Of a stretch of DNA of 64,000 nucleotides, positions 34,250-45,477 are shown one piece after another. The position numbers and the translations under genes are program-made. The stretch is from positions 6,949,001 to 7,013,000 of the forward strand of contig CM055318.2 of the NCBI GenBank assembly GCA_029255685.2, read 5' to 3'. Each line of letters starts with the position of its first letter. The first letter of the stretch is position 1. Origin of the DNA: Silene conica. Taxonomy: Eukaryota; Streptophyta; Magnoliopsida; Caryophyllales; Caryophyllaceae. The notes under the pieces were generated by a model. It saw nothing but the letters and a program-made list of their open reading frames with translations. It searched no databases and had not been told where the DNA came from.

Positions 34250-36502
34250 AAATGAGCGTTAAGCTGCGGGAGAATCGAACCCGACTTCATGCTCGCTTCA
34301 GGAATGCAGTTCTTTCCCACGTGAATCTTCACCACACTCACCTCTCTAGTCTCTCCCTCTCGATTTCTCATTTCCTCTTAAGGTATACTCAATTCTGCTC
34401 TCCCAATTTTTTTATTTTATTTTTCTTCCTGGAATTATTCAAATTCTAAACTAAATTAGTAAAGTTACTTGCTTTTGATTTATTGTTTATGCTGAATTTT
34501 TGATGGGCATGCAATTATAGTGACTGTTTCCATGTAATTGAATTTATTTATGTTTAGTATCCTGATAAAGTCGAGTGTAAGAGATTCAAGGGAAACAATG
34601 GCTAATGGGTTTGTAGGTTTCTTTGTTTCATTATAATTGCTTCAATTTAGTCGAAAAGTTCAATTCTTTGCCACTAATAATCTGAATAATTTGGGATTTG
34701 GATTGGTAATAAGCTTTAACGGCTTGTTTCCATGACGGGAGGGGAGGGGAGGGGAGGGGAGGGATACAATCATACAATCATACAAATCCCTTGTTCATTG
34801 TTTGAAGATCAAATGGGGTAAAAGGTAAATGGAGGGATCCATTTTCCGTCCACCAAGACTAATCATAGTCACTCCACTATTGGAGAAATTTGGGGGGAAA
34901 ATTGTATCCGAACACCCATCCCCCATTCCTCCATCCCCTTCTCTTCTCTCCCTTTTATTTTGCTATGCAAACAAGCCCTAAGTTTGAGGATCCTGGATCA
35001 TATGAATATTGCAAAATTCATTAATTGGACGTCTGCTAGTATATCTTCTAGCTTAATTTTCTAGGAATTCATTATAATGTGGCAGTTTGGTGAGAAATAG
35101 AGGTAATTTTCGGGATTTGTTCTGCATAATTTAGCGTTATGACAAGTTTCACAGTCATGAGGATAAGACGGTCCATTTTATAAATGAGTGTTTGACCAAT
35201 AGAAGACCTTCTCACACGGTGAGAGATGGCTTTATTCTATCATTTGTGTAAGTATCATTACCAGAAATTTTGTAGCCTTATTCGATACCCACCCAACAGC
35301 ATGACATAGATATAGCCATGTAAGGTAGAGCTAGGGCGGAATCTGCAACTTTGGGATCTGCAAATGATGGTGCATCCCAGAGGTAAGGATGATATGTTTA
35401 AATGATGTGTAAGGATGATATGTTTAAATGTTTACTTTGAACTCCATTTTTATAGCTCCTTTCCCTTTCGTTCTCAATTTGGCCCAATTTTGCTGGCGAT
35501 AATACACAGAATATTGTATCGTATGTTGGTCATTTGGGTCCAGTGACAGGGAACCTTTTTCCAAGTTCCGAAACTAATCTTAATGTCGGCATGGACTTGT
35601 GGAATGGTAATGTTGCTGGTGCCCGTCAAGTTGAGACCAATTACTGGAGTGTCACCTCCTGCTATTCCATCAATGATCATAGATTCATAGGTGACAGTTT
35701 TTTTGTATGATATATTTTTTTGAATTCTCTTGAATTATTCATTTTCGCTTGACTGATTTTCTATATTATTTATTTTGAATAGTGGACAAAGAGAATGGTA
35801 AATAGGATAGACCGTAAACCACAATTTTATCTAGAAATGATGAAGGAGGCTCAAAACACAAATTGTCGTCAACAGGCCTACACTTAGTGACTTGGGGATG
35901 CTGCACTATATCAGTACTATGCCAATGTCATTTTCCTTCTTAATGTCGATGTATCGCGTATGCGCATGGACAGCTATAAATATTTGTTTATCAATTTTTT
36001 TTTCGACAGGATGAACGTGAACTTAAAAAAGCAAAAGAGGCAGCAATCTAACCTCACGTCAGCTATGAGGTCAAGGCGGGGAAAGCAGGTAGACATATTT
36101 TTTGATCGTCACATGAGTAATAGTATTCACTCTCTTTCGGCCCTTCTTTCACATAATTCATAAAATAATAGGAAGTACATTTTTTGCTTATATGAATGTC
36201 AAGTGAAATGGGAAGAAGTAATATTATTTTACGAGCTTGTTAGAGGCGAAGGCTGGGCAAATGGTCAAAGGAAAAGGTACACAACAATTAACTTCATACC
36301 AACGTTCAGGCTTCCGCTTAGTTTGAAGGCTAGTACTGGCTAATGAAACTCTTGTGCGTACTTAGTCGGAGTGTGAAGAATTGCAAAGAAAGGTAGAAGG
36401 ATTAAATAGTGAAAATAGTCCCCTTAAAGACAAGCTCAAGAACTTAGCAGAGGAGTGGCAGTCCACCGCATAAAACTGACAGCTGAAAATTGTTCTATCC
36501 AG
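34250..36502 (+). pseudogene. bZIP transcription factor pseudogene (GBF / bZIP16-bZIP68 type)
   Basis: Pieces in order on the plus strand: a possible 5' UTR exon (34250-34383); GSANDGASQR before a donor at 35382; about 35507-35691 with TNLNVGMDLWNGNVAGA; the basic region 36010-36090; and the zipper 36366-36502. In the basic region DEREL is in one frame and KKQKRQQSN in another, because the A-run at 36025-36030 carries one extra A. Key residues are changed too (QSNLTSAMRSRRGKQ; the family has QSNRESARRSRLRKQ). The zipper CEELQRKVEGLNSENSPLKD reads well, then hits TAA at 36471 while KLTAENCSIQ continues in another frame. Introns are kept, so it is a duplicated gene that decayed, not a processed copy. 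A MITE sits in an early intron. Confidence 0.78.
34720..34978. mobile_element. PIF/Harbinger-like MITE in the bZIP pseudogene
   Basis: A 259-bp element with ends CGGCTTGTTTCCATG and its partner CTATGCAAACAAGCCC, flanked by TAA (34717-34719, 34979-34981). It contains a GGGGAGGGGA run near the left end. Confidence 0.7.
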
Positions 36503-37715
36503 GTTAGTTATCTTTCGGTCCCTCTCATAATGATTGTTTTTCATAAGCGAAAATGGTGCGATGTAATATGAGATAATGATGTGGTGGAGTCCCAATGTCG
36601 TATACTCGTATTAGCTTACCTGTAGGTTGGAGAGAATTAACATTGTACTCTATATAATTTACTATGGAAATAGCACAGGCGAACTTACAGTCAGAGAAAC
36701 AAGCATAAATCACAACTGTTGCTTTTCAACAGAGCACAGACCCACTGTTGCATTTCAACAGAGTTCAGAACCATACCCGTAAATGACCCAGTAATATTAC
36801 ACCATAAACATATGCAAACCCAAAATGACTGGCATGACCCAAACCCGAGTGTAATAATGCCCAAAGTAATCCTCCCCAACCTGAATAACCCCTTGTCTAG
36901 GTTATACTTTCCTGTAATAGTTCACGTGTAGGATGAAACCAAGAACTAACTTGGTATATTCGTTGCTGCGGGAGCAGGACTAGCTAATATGTCTGGGAAA
37001 GGAATGATTTGGTACAGTAATATCTGGAATATGAAGGAAGAAATCACTATGTTCAGGTCAGCATAAATTTTTGGCAGAGAAACCAGCATTAACAACAATT
37101 GTTTGTTACCTTCCCCCTCTTCCCTTTATTTCTGTTTTTTTTCTCCCTTGATCGCCCTTGTAATGTGACGAATGTTAGTTTGTTCCAAGAAGCGTCCATT
37201 GACACGATACATTGATTGCTGAGTAGGAGTAAATGGAGATGCACTCCGTATAAAGCTTGTAAAGTTCAGAATACTGCTCATTTTTGTTCCGATTTCTTCC
37301 ATATGGAAGCTGAAAGCATTTGTTTTTCGCGTTTACACTTCTATCTAGCTCTTTAAAAGACTACTCTTTACAAATATGCGTAGTTATATGATTTTGTCCC
37401 GATTTCTTCCATTTATATTCGAAGGTAAAGTTTCCGTATACACAATTTCAGATTATGTAATGTTTTCAGCAAGTTCTTGGTTTACTCAGGCCGATTGAAC
37501 AGCAGAAATAGCCAACACCATTCATATCATATATCACCTTCAACAAAACAGGGTATTCTCCGAGATTTGACATAGTTTAGTAATACAGAGTAAAACCTAC
37601 CTTTTCTAAAGCCCCTGCCCTAGATTAACACCGTTTCCATAATTATTTACCCCAATTGAAAACCCAAAACACAAAAATAACACACTAAAATGCTGCAACA
37701 ACTGAATTCGACTCT
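36503..37715. other. Intergenic region between the bZIP pseudogene and SCL15
   Basis: Possible further decayed bZIP exons may lie to about 37060, but none can be aligned confidently. The rest is presumably the SCL15 3' flank. No complete gene. Confidence 0.35.
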
Positions 37716-37767
37716 CTCCTTTCAAGTCATTTCCATACACGGGGATATGGAAATGACTTGAAAGGAG
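37716..37767. repeat. Perfect 22-bp hairpin 3' of SCL15
   Basis: Arms 37716-37737 and 37746-37767 are exact inverse copies (left arm starts CTCCTTTCAAGTCATTTCC) around an 8-nt loop CACGGGGA. It lies about 240 nt past the SCL15 stop codon, likely within the 3' UTR on the minus strand. It could be an RNA stability structure, a small-RNA source, or simply an inverted duplication. It is not a bacterial-type terminator, since this is a plant gene. Confidence 0.85.
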
Positions 37768-38008
37768 CGAGTACATTGTAAGTACTTGTTGCACCAACTC
37801 TCCGCCCTTTCAGTATGATCCGCCTACATTCGCAAAATTTATGCAATCAATTTCTCGATTTTCATAACCAAAAGGGCAAGTGTATGAGCTAAATCGCCTT
37901 GTTTGACGATTGTTTATAGGTCACAGTTTCGAATTTATCAGGAGTTATAGTCAAGCGGAGTACAAGGCTTACATAGTTACGTGAAGTTGGTGCCACCATC
38001 GTAAAACC

Positions 38009-39715
38009 TTAACACCTCCAAGCCGACGTGGAGACAAGTGGCCGATCATGCCAAAAGAGCATCATCTCCCCGTGTCGTTTTGCCACGTGGAACCCGCCAA
38101 CCTGAGCCCTCCGTAACAAACACTCAGCTTGGAAATCAGCAAACTGGCTGAACCCAACAACTCTCATCCCTGCCGCCCCAAATGCCTCCCTCCACGTTGT
38201 ACTTCGCCGTCTCACTGCTGTTGCTGCCGCCTCCACTGCAGTGATTATCCTCGGTTGAAGCACATACGCCTCAACCTTCCTTACACACTCTAGGCCGCCA
38301 TTAAATCCTCCTGCAGCAGCCTCGTCAAGTGACTCTAGTAACCCGGTGTAGTACTCAATTCCCGCTACGAAACTCACCCCGAACGAAGCCGTTCCGATGT
38401 CCATCCCTACTTCTCTATCCACCACCACGATGACGCTCGGAGACAAAGTTCGTAGCTCTGATACGAACTTTGTCAAACCGCTTCGCGAATTGTTTGCGAA
38501 GCGGTGAAACACTGATGGCGAGAGATGCACTGCAATTCTCTCGCCATCGATGAATTTCACCGATTTAAACGAGAGTATTTCGAAAGTAGGTGTAAGTACA
38601 AAATCGATGTGAAAATTCAAGTTTAATTCTCTAGCAAACTGTGAGAGATTCTCTCGTACTAGCTTACTCTCTACGCTAAACTCTTCAGGAACAATTGCCG
38701 TAATTCTCAAGACAATCGACGTGAGCTTCGCTACATCGATAGCCTTATCGACGAGCTCACGCATGAACGACGCCCAATGTCCACCAAAACCGATATCAAA
38801 GTCGACAATATGAATAAACGAAGCACCGTCTACCGCCTCGAGGACGGCTTGGTTAGCTGCAAAGGCAGCAGAAAGCGAAATCGGAGAGATTCCAGAGAAT
38901 GCCTTCGTAGCACGGATTGTCTGTACTACGTCGTATGATGACAGCTTAACAGGCCGCGCAGCTTGCGCGACCGCGGCCTGGTGGTTATTACTTACATGCT
39001 GGAGAGCTTCTTTGAAGAAGAAGGCGGAGCGTTGGAGCGGCTTTCCAACTGGGGATCGTAAGCGTTGGTTGAGCCGTGATAGTAGCAGGTGGAGCTGGTT
39101 AAAGTCATCGGATTCAAAGGCGTGCGCTGCACGCACAAGGTCGTCAAGGAAGTCGAGACCAAAGGTAGGAGGGTTATTATTATCTTGTTGTTGTGGTTGT
39201 TGATCGAACGGAGTGAAATTAGGGGTGAGGGATGGGGTGTAGGAGAGGTCAGAGAATTGGGAGGAGTAATCGGACGGTAGAGACGGGTTTTGATCGAACG
39301 GCTGAGACGACGGGAAGTCGGAGAGGACTTGGGTGATGAGTGGGAGGGTGTGGGAATGGTGATCAGATGGTGTAATATGGGACAGTAATAGTTTGGAGTT
39401 GTTAGGGTTGGACGTGTTACTGTTATCATCATTGAGCCCCAGTTCGGTTAGGATTGAATCCCACCCCTCCAAATTGTCCAGGTCCGCTGTCGGAAGACGC
39501 GGCTGGTTGTTGTTGTTGTTGTTGTTTGAAGACGGTTTGGTGGCCGAGCTAGGGCTCTTTTGCAGGTCTAGAACCGAGGTTGGTTCGTAGCACTGTCTGT
39601 TGTTGTTGTTAGGGTTTGAGGTTGGTGTGTGTGAAGTGGTAGTGATGGAAGAAACGGGTTTGGTGGTGGCGGTGGCGGAGACGCAGGTTAGGGTGGTGGA
39701 AGCAGACACTTTCAT
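38009..39715 (-). CDS. SCL15: GRAS-family transcriptional regulator, SCL15 type
   Basis: Intronless 568-aa nuclear regulator. Residues 1-185 are a variable N-terminus rich in Asn, Ser, Thr and Pro, with conserved CYEPTSVLDL (42-51) and DNLEGWDSIL (80-89). The GRAS domain follows: first Leu-rich region about 187-290 with LLSRLNQRLRSPVGKPLQR, the VHIID-type core FIHIVDFDIGFGG (300-312), second Leu-rich region to about 360, PFYRE-type region about 368-460, and SAW region about 507-567 ending STSAWRC. Details such as ESLDEAAA and GFSQFADFQAECLL match Arabidopsis SCL15, a HAM-clade member reported to act with histone deacetylase in repressing seed-maturation genes. The clade placement is my inference from remembered sequence. 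The segment matching the miR171 target of SCL6/22/27 differs at 6 of 21 positions. Confidence 0.92.
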   Translation of the reverse strand: MKVSASTTLTCVSATATTKPVSSITTTSHTPTSNPNNNNRQCYEPTSVLDLQKSPSSATKPSSNNNNNNNQPRLPTADLDNLEGWDSILTELGLNDDNSNTSNPNNSKLLLSHITPSDHHSHTLPLITQVLSDFPSSQPFDQNPSLPSDYSSQFSDLSYTPSLTPNFTPFDQQPQQQDNNNPPTFGLDFLDDLVRAAHAFESDDFNQLHLLLSRLNQRLRSPVGKPLQRSAFFFKEALQHVSNNHQAAVAQAARPVKLSSYDVVQTIRATKAFSGISPISLSAAFAANQAVLEAVDGASFIHIVDFDIGFGGHWASFMRELVDKAIDVAKLTSIVLRITAIVPEEFSVESKLVRENLSQFARELNLNFHIDFVLTPTFEILSFKSVKFIDGERIAVHLSPSVFHRFANNSRSGLTKFVSELRTLSPSVIVVVDREVGMDIGTASFGVSFVAGIEYYTGLLESLDEAAAGGFNGGLECVRKVEAYVLQPRIITAVEAAATAVRRRSTTWREAFGAAGMRVVGFSQFADFQAECLLRRAQVGGFHVAKRHGEMMLFWHDRPLVSTSAWRC

Positions 39716-41532
39716 TCCTAAATGGAAACTTGATTGTTATAAGTTAAGAGCACTACTATAAACTTTATGGTGTTTTGCTTGAAGTATGGTTTTCTTTTGT
39801 TTTAGGGGGAAATGGCTTTTGAAGACACAAAAGAGAAAAGGAAGTAGTAATGAAAATGGGGGGAGTATAGGAAGGGTTATAATGGGGAGCTTTTAACTTT
39901 GCGTGCATGGGTTGAGCTGGTGGTGGGGATAATAGATGAAAAAGACGTTTATTACACAAGACTCTTGTTTAGACATCAGTGGCGGAGTCAGGATTTAAAT
40001 TGAGCAAGCTGAAATTTTTTAGCGAGATTAAATATGTTATGTTATAAGAAAAACTCGAAAATAACTTGAATAAGTATTGAAAATTTTATTAAAGACTTTA
40101 AATTTTCATCCGGTTACACGGGCGAGCGTCATTGCTATCCGTCTCCTAGCTCGGTGAGTTTATGATCTGAATTTTGAAATTGAGACGGTCAGTCTTTCTT
40201 CGAGTGTTATTATCGCCTTCTGATATATATACTTAGTAATATGTAGGATTTATTAAAATGATGGACGAAATTATAGCACGGATGGAAGCAGTGGTTAAAC
40301 TAGGTGGGATTAGTTGGGGGCTCGCCCCGTTAGCGGTCAGAAATTTTAAAAGTTTTGAACATTTTTCGATTTCCCCTTAAACCATTACCTGTTTTCCCTT
40401 GTTGGGATCAATAGGGTGGAAGGCGGTATTGCTCTTCTCGCATTTGTAAAAAGCATGTACTCTTCCTTCGGAATTATTTGTATTTTGCTGATGGATATTA
40501 TAATCAAAGATAAACAAATAATTGGCACGATATTCAAGACAACAATCTGACAATCTATTCAGAGAAAAAGAAGATAAAAAGGGTTAGACTTTTATTGAGA
40601 TGAAAACAATGGAGGCTTGAAAGGAAAGGGTTTAGATATTGGTGTTTCTAGCCAGGTTGCTTTCTATGATTCTCCTTCCACTCTCGAGATGGCTTCCCTT
40701 TTGGTTATTTCTCTTCTTTTATGTGGAATTAGTAGTCCTTCAATGGTATGATCCAGAATCACTCTCTCAAAGTCTTTCTTCTTTCTCCTTTCTTTGTTAA
40801 CAACTCTATTACTTCGATCACTTGCATGACCGACTATAAAGTTACAAGAGCATAACAATTTACCGGATTTTTTAGTAATGAGTTTTACATATTAATACAA
40901 CAACTAGTCTCATTAAATACACGGGTAATCTCCATCACAAGCTGAAAACGGATAGTACCCGACCCTCTCACAATATCACAAGTAGGAAGGGAAATGGGGT
41001 GCTTCATTTAAGTTTCACTTGATTATCACTTGCATATTGTGATAGGACACGATCCATCTTCAGCTTGTGACGAATAGTGTCCACCTTCAATGAGAATTTG
41101 TGGTACTCTATAATATGCAAGTCAACAATTCACCCATTATGCTACGAGTTTGGATCATCTTCATTACTTTCTCTCCATTATCTCTCTAATACACACTTGT
41201 TTTAGTATATTTTTTTTCTCCATTTAATAAAACATTACTTTTAAGAAATAATCACACCCAGGCAACCACGTTGTCTCAAAATTTAATCAGGGCCGTTCAA
41301 AAGTAATAAAGGTCCATTTCTTTTCAAGTAATAGAGATGATCTTCTCCATTACTTCCTCTCCAATACTTGTATGCATTGTTGCATACAATTCACAAATGA
41401 AACAGAAATCGTCACTCAAATAAAATAGAAATTGCACGAGTATGAATAAAATAAAAAGTTATAACTTTGTGAATGTTTAGAATTACTTTGCAATAACTTT
41501 GTCAAAACGATTAGTCATGAAATAAGTAATAC
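39716..41532. other. SCL15 upstream region and AT-rich spacer
   Basis: 39716-39960 is probably the 5' UTR and promoter of SCL15. At 39977, CAGTGGCGGAGTCAGGAT resembles a plant hAT terminus, but no matching end was found nearby. 40890-41100 has scattered copies of CACAAGCTGAA/TTCAGCTTGTG in inverse orientation. No further gene. Confidence 0.4.
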
Positions 41533-41547
41533 AAAAGTGAGAAAGAG

Positions 41548-43257
41548 TTGTTCTCCAAGATGTTTGTTTAAACTGGATATGCAAAAGGCGTATGATGACA
41601 CTGTGGAATGGGATTTCTTACTTCAAATGCTTAAGGGGCTTAATTTTCCTGCTCATTTCATGTTGTTGATCATGCAGTGCGTAACTACGGCCAGCTATTC
41701 CCTTACCTTGAATGAGGACAATTTTGGTTTCTTTCAAGGACAAAGAGGGCTCAGGCAAGGGGATCCTTTGTCTCCACTCCTTTTTACTATTTGCATGGAA
41801 TACCTTACCAGACTCCTTCAATATACAACATCAAACATGGGCTTCAAGTTTCATCCTATGTGTAAAAGGATGAAGTTATCTCGTTTGATGTTTGCAGATG
41901 ACCTCCTTTTGTTTTAGCAAGGGTGACTATAATTCTATGATGATTTTGCTTAGGACATTTGCTACCTTCTCTAAGACTTCAGGGCTGAAACTGAGTCCAG
42001 GGAAATCCAATGTGTACTTCAATGGGGTTGCTGAGCAGATTAAACAGGATATTATCAGTATGTCAGGTTGCAAAGAAGGACACCTACCTTTCAAATATCT
42101 AGGAGTGATGGTTAGGCCAACACATCTGAATCTTAAGGACTGTCATCCCCTGATAGATAAGATAGTGGAACGGTTAAGAAGACTGGGCACGAAGAAGCTT
42201 TCTTATGCAGGCAGACTGACACTGGTCAGGTCTGTCCTGGCCTCCTTGCATAAGTATTGGGCTAGTATATTTATACTCCCTAGTTCAGTGATGAAAAGGA
42301 TTGATGCCATATGCATAAATTTTTTATGGGATGGCACAGCTGAGTACATGAGATCTCCTCTAGTAGCTTGGGAGAAAGTATGCACAAGTCACAAAGAAGG
42401 AGGGCTAAATTTGAGAGACTCTGCAACCTGGAACACTGCTGCCATTGGAAAACTTGCTTGGTGGGTGTCAAGCTGCCCTAACAAGCTGTGGGTGCAGTGG
42501 GTACATCACAACTATTTGAAAGGCACTAGCTGGGATGACTACCAGCCTGCTCATGACTCACCTTGGTGCTGGAAAAAGATTTGTAAAGTTAAAGACAGAA
42601 TGAAGAGGGGACACATCATACTTGGCTGGAGAAACACTGGTCCCAACAGATATTCTATTGCTAAGGGATACTCATGGTTGCGTGGGGAACATAATGAGGC
42701 TGAGTGGAGTAAGCTGATATGGAACAGATGGGTCATACCTAAGCATGGTTTTGTAGCTTGGTTACATCAACATCAAGCGTTTAATACCAGGGTCAAGCTT
42801 CACAGACTGAACATTATACCAGATAATACTTGCTGCATATGTGAGGGTGCTCCTGAAACCGTTGATCACTTATTTGGGCAGTGTTCCTATAGCTGGACAA
42901 TAATTCAAGGCATAGCAGCTTGGATTGGCTTTAAACCTCACATGACTTTGAACAATGAATGGAGGCTACGACTAAGGGGGACTAAAATGCAGAGGGCTAT
43001 CAAAAACAGTGCTCTAAATGCGGTCATTTACCATATTTGGATGCAACGAAACAGAAGCAGAAATGAGCAAAGTATTCTTAGACCTATGATTGTAATCAAA
43101 AATATTAAAGCTGAGTTGAGTAGTTTTTTTCGTAGCAGGATCACAGATAGTTTACCAGTCAAGGATAAAGCTTTTCTAAGCCCCCTCTGCTAATATCTTT
43201 GTAATTGCCTCATATGCCTTATATTTATATATACTTACCTTTTACCAAAAAAAAAAA
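41548..43257 (+). pseudogene. 5'-truncated L1-type LINE (reverse transcriptase plus zf-RVT region)
   Basis: The upstream frame (41537-41917) carries FKLDMQKAYD, RGLRQGDPLSP and the catalytic FADDLLLF of plant L1 reverse transcriptase. After one extra T in the T-run at about 41912-41915 the frame shifts, and the second frame (to 43193) continues with SKGDY, PFKYLGV, LSYAGRLTLVRSVL, the SPLVAWEKVC segment and a C-terminal zinc-finger-like CCICEGAPETVDHLFGQC. The family protein is usually over 1200 aa, so the endonuclease and the start of the RT are missing. There is one extra Asp in KAYDDTVEW. A poly-A run (43247-43261) and a 15-bp flanking repeat (41533-41547 and 43258-43272, 13/15 identical) show target-primed insertion. 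It cannot make an active protein. Confidence 0.9.
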
Positions 43258-43607
43258 AAAAGTGTGAGAGAGACGGTTTTTTAATAGTGTTATTAAGACC
43301 CTGTTCTTTTGGACTCATTTTTGCTTAACTTAACTTAACTTAACTTATTTTTTCTGAATTTTTCTGAACTTAACTTATTTTTGCTGAACTTAACTTATTT
43401 TTGCTGAACTTTTCTGAACTTATTTTTGTTGAACTTAACTTAACTTATTTTTTCAGAACTTAACTTATTTTTGCTGAACTTTTCTGAACTTATTTTTGCT
43501 GAACTTCACTTAACTTATATTTGCTGAAGTTAACTTATATCTGCTTAACATTTATGAACTTAACTTATATACGTCTAACTTTTTCGAACTAAATATATAT
43601 TAACTTA

Positions 43608-43609
<2 letters not shown>

Positions 43610-43672
<63 letters not shown>
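43610..43672. repeat. (TAA)n microsatellite, about 21 units
   Basis: Uninterrupted AAT/TAA trinucleotide repeat inside the AACTTA element. Confidence 0.9.
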
Positions 43673-43673
<1 letters not shown>

Positions 43674-43686
43674 TTCTTTTTATATA

Positions 43687-43882
43687 CTACCTTCGATTTC
43701 CTATGATGTTCCCTCTTTCCGTTTTGGTCTAATTACATGATGTTCCCTCTTTCCTCTTTTGGACAACTTTGTGTGGTCCAAAATCAATTTCATGTGGGGT
43801 CATGTGTATTGTGTGATCCAAATTGATTTCATTATTTCTTGTGTTAAAATCAAAGGGGAACAACATAAGAAATCGGAGGGAG
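43687..43882. mobile_element. Stowaway-like MITE
   Basis: A 196-bp element with ends CTACCTTCGATTTCCTATG and the inverse of CTCCCTCCGATTTCTTATG, flanked by TA (43685-43686, 43883-43884). It inserted beside the microsatellite within the larger TIR element. Confidence 0.75.
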
Positions 43883-44801
43883 TATATAAATATAGTATAT
43901 TCATTATCTTATTTCAATACATAATTAAAAAGTGAATCACATATCACAATTTTTTTTAATAATCTATTTCTATATTATCACAATTTTTTAATAATCTATT
44001 TCTATATAATTATAGTATGTTCATTATCGTACGAGAATTATTGTGTGCAATTTTTAACCCGTGTTTTTTTTGGAAAATCCGACTATTCTTTTGTTAACAG
44101 TGACTTTTGGGTAATTAAAAAAGTGGTCGCACATGAGACGTTTGTACGAGAGAATTTGTAAAAATCTTAAATTTTTCAAAACTCGTCAATACCATAAACG
44201 GGTATGAGTATTTGCTTAACTTTTCTGAACTTATTTTTGCTTAACTTTTCTGAATTATTTTTGCTGAACTTAACTTAACTTATTTTTGCTGAACTTAACT
44301 TATTTTTGCTGAACTTTTCTGAACTTATTTTTGCTGAACTTAACTTAACTTATTTTTTCTGAACTTAACTTATTTTTGCTAAACTTTTCTGAACTTAACT
44401 TATTTTTGCTGAAGTTAACTTAAATTAAGCAAAAATAAGTCCAAAAGAACAGGGCGTAAGTGATTCTCATATAATGAGAAAAGTAGTGATTTTAGTATTG
44501 AAGCAGTAATTTTCAAAATTCCATTATTTGATTCCTCCATCACTGAGGTAGTAAGGTGCGTCACAAACTACAATTACCTAAGAATTTCCAAGTGGAAGAA
44601 AAGAAATCTTCTCACTTTATAATAGGTCAAATAATTGTGATTTTTTCTCAAACGTTTTATCACTTCCCTTACTTTGGACAACTTTTAAAAATTATATTCG
44701 CGGTCTACATATTGATATGATTCCTTAAATTATAAATTAACAAATTTCAGGGAACTATTTCATAAATTTTATACAAGCCGGGTAATTTATATTTTATAAT
44801 G

Positions 44802-45477
44802 GAGTAATTTTTCGAAATAGGCGATTTCCAACAATTAATTAACGAAATAGGTTACTTTTCAAATTTATTAACGAAAATGGGTCCACGTCATCACCGAAGC
44901 TAGGATTGTATTTAAGTCGCTTACCCGAACGATGACCAAATGCAGATTGTATAGTTTTGAAAATCCGAAGCTGAGATTCAGTGTAGGGTAAAGTCGCTTT
45001 GGGGAGAGCGACTTGACCAATCAGTCCATGGTCAAGTCACTCTGGGAGAGGGTGTTTTGGCTTGACCTAAAATCATTCACCTTTTTGGCTTGTAGTAGGG
45101 GTTTCGATATTGGTGGCTTGGGACATAGCAAAGTCGCTGGGGGGGGGGGGGGGGGGGAGGGGGGCGTTTTCAGTTTTGTTTTTTATTTTGGTTTTTGTAA
45201 TTTGAGAGAAGTAATGAAATGGTATGGGGAAGGGTGTAGTCGAAGGCAAATCGTTCCCCGACTGGGCGATTTGATGCTGACTTGTTTTTTGTTTTGGTTT
45301 TTGTTCAGTTTGGTTTGGTGTAGACAAAGATCAAGTCGCTACGGGGGTAGGCGACTTGACTCTGGCCACAGCTTCGGGAATTCCAGTCCTTTGTGGACCC
45401 ATTTTCGGTAATAAATTTGAAAAGTAACCTATTTCGATAATTAATTGTTGAAAATCGCCTATTTCGAAAAATAACTC
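44802..45477. mobile_element. Mutator-like non-autonomous element with about 75-bp TIRs
   Basis: Left arm 44802-44885 and right arm 45391-45477 are inverse copies over about 75-80 bp (TTTTTCGAAATAGGCGATTT, TAGGTTACTTTTCAAATTTA, CGAAAATGGGTCCAC). Long TIRs suggest a MULE. The 9-bp flanks match imperfectly (7/9: TATAATGGA and TCTAATGGG). The interior repeats AAGTCGCTT/GCGACTTGA and contains a run of 19 G (45139-45157). A second, partial copy lies at 10140-10495. Confidence 0.65.

Larger units (their letters stand above)
43298..44456. mobile_element. TIR element made of AACTTA repeats
   Basis: Ends ACCCTGTTCTTTTGGACT and AGTCCAAAAGAACAGGGCG are inverse; both flanks read TAAG (43294-43297, 44457-44460), compatible with a PIF-like TAA duplication. 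Both arms consist of repeats of GAACTTAACTTATTTTTGCT. The middle holds a TAA microsatellite and a Stowaway-like MITE. Non-coding. Confidence 0.7.

Noticed and set aside
38992..39590. Extra open frames on both strands within SCL15
   Set aside because: Overlap the N-terminal part of a well-supported GRAS gene and show no similarity of their own.
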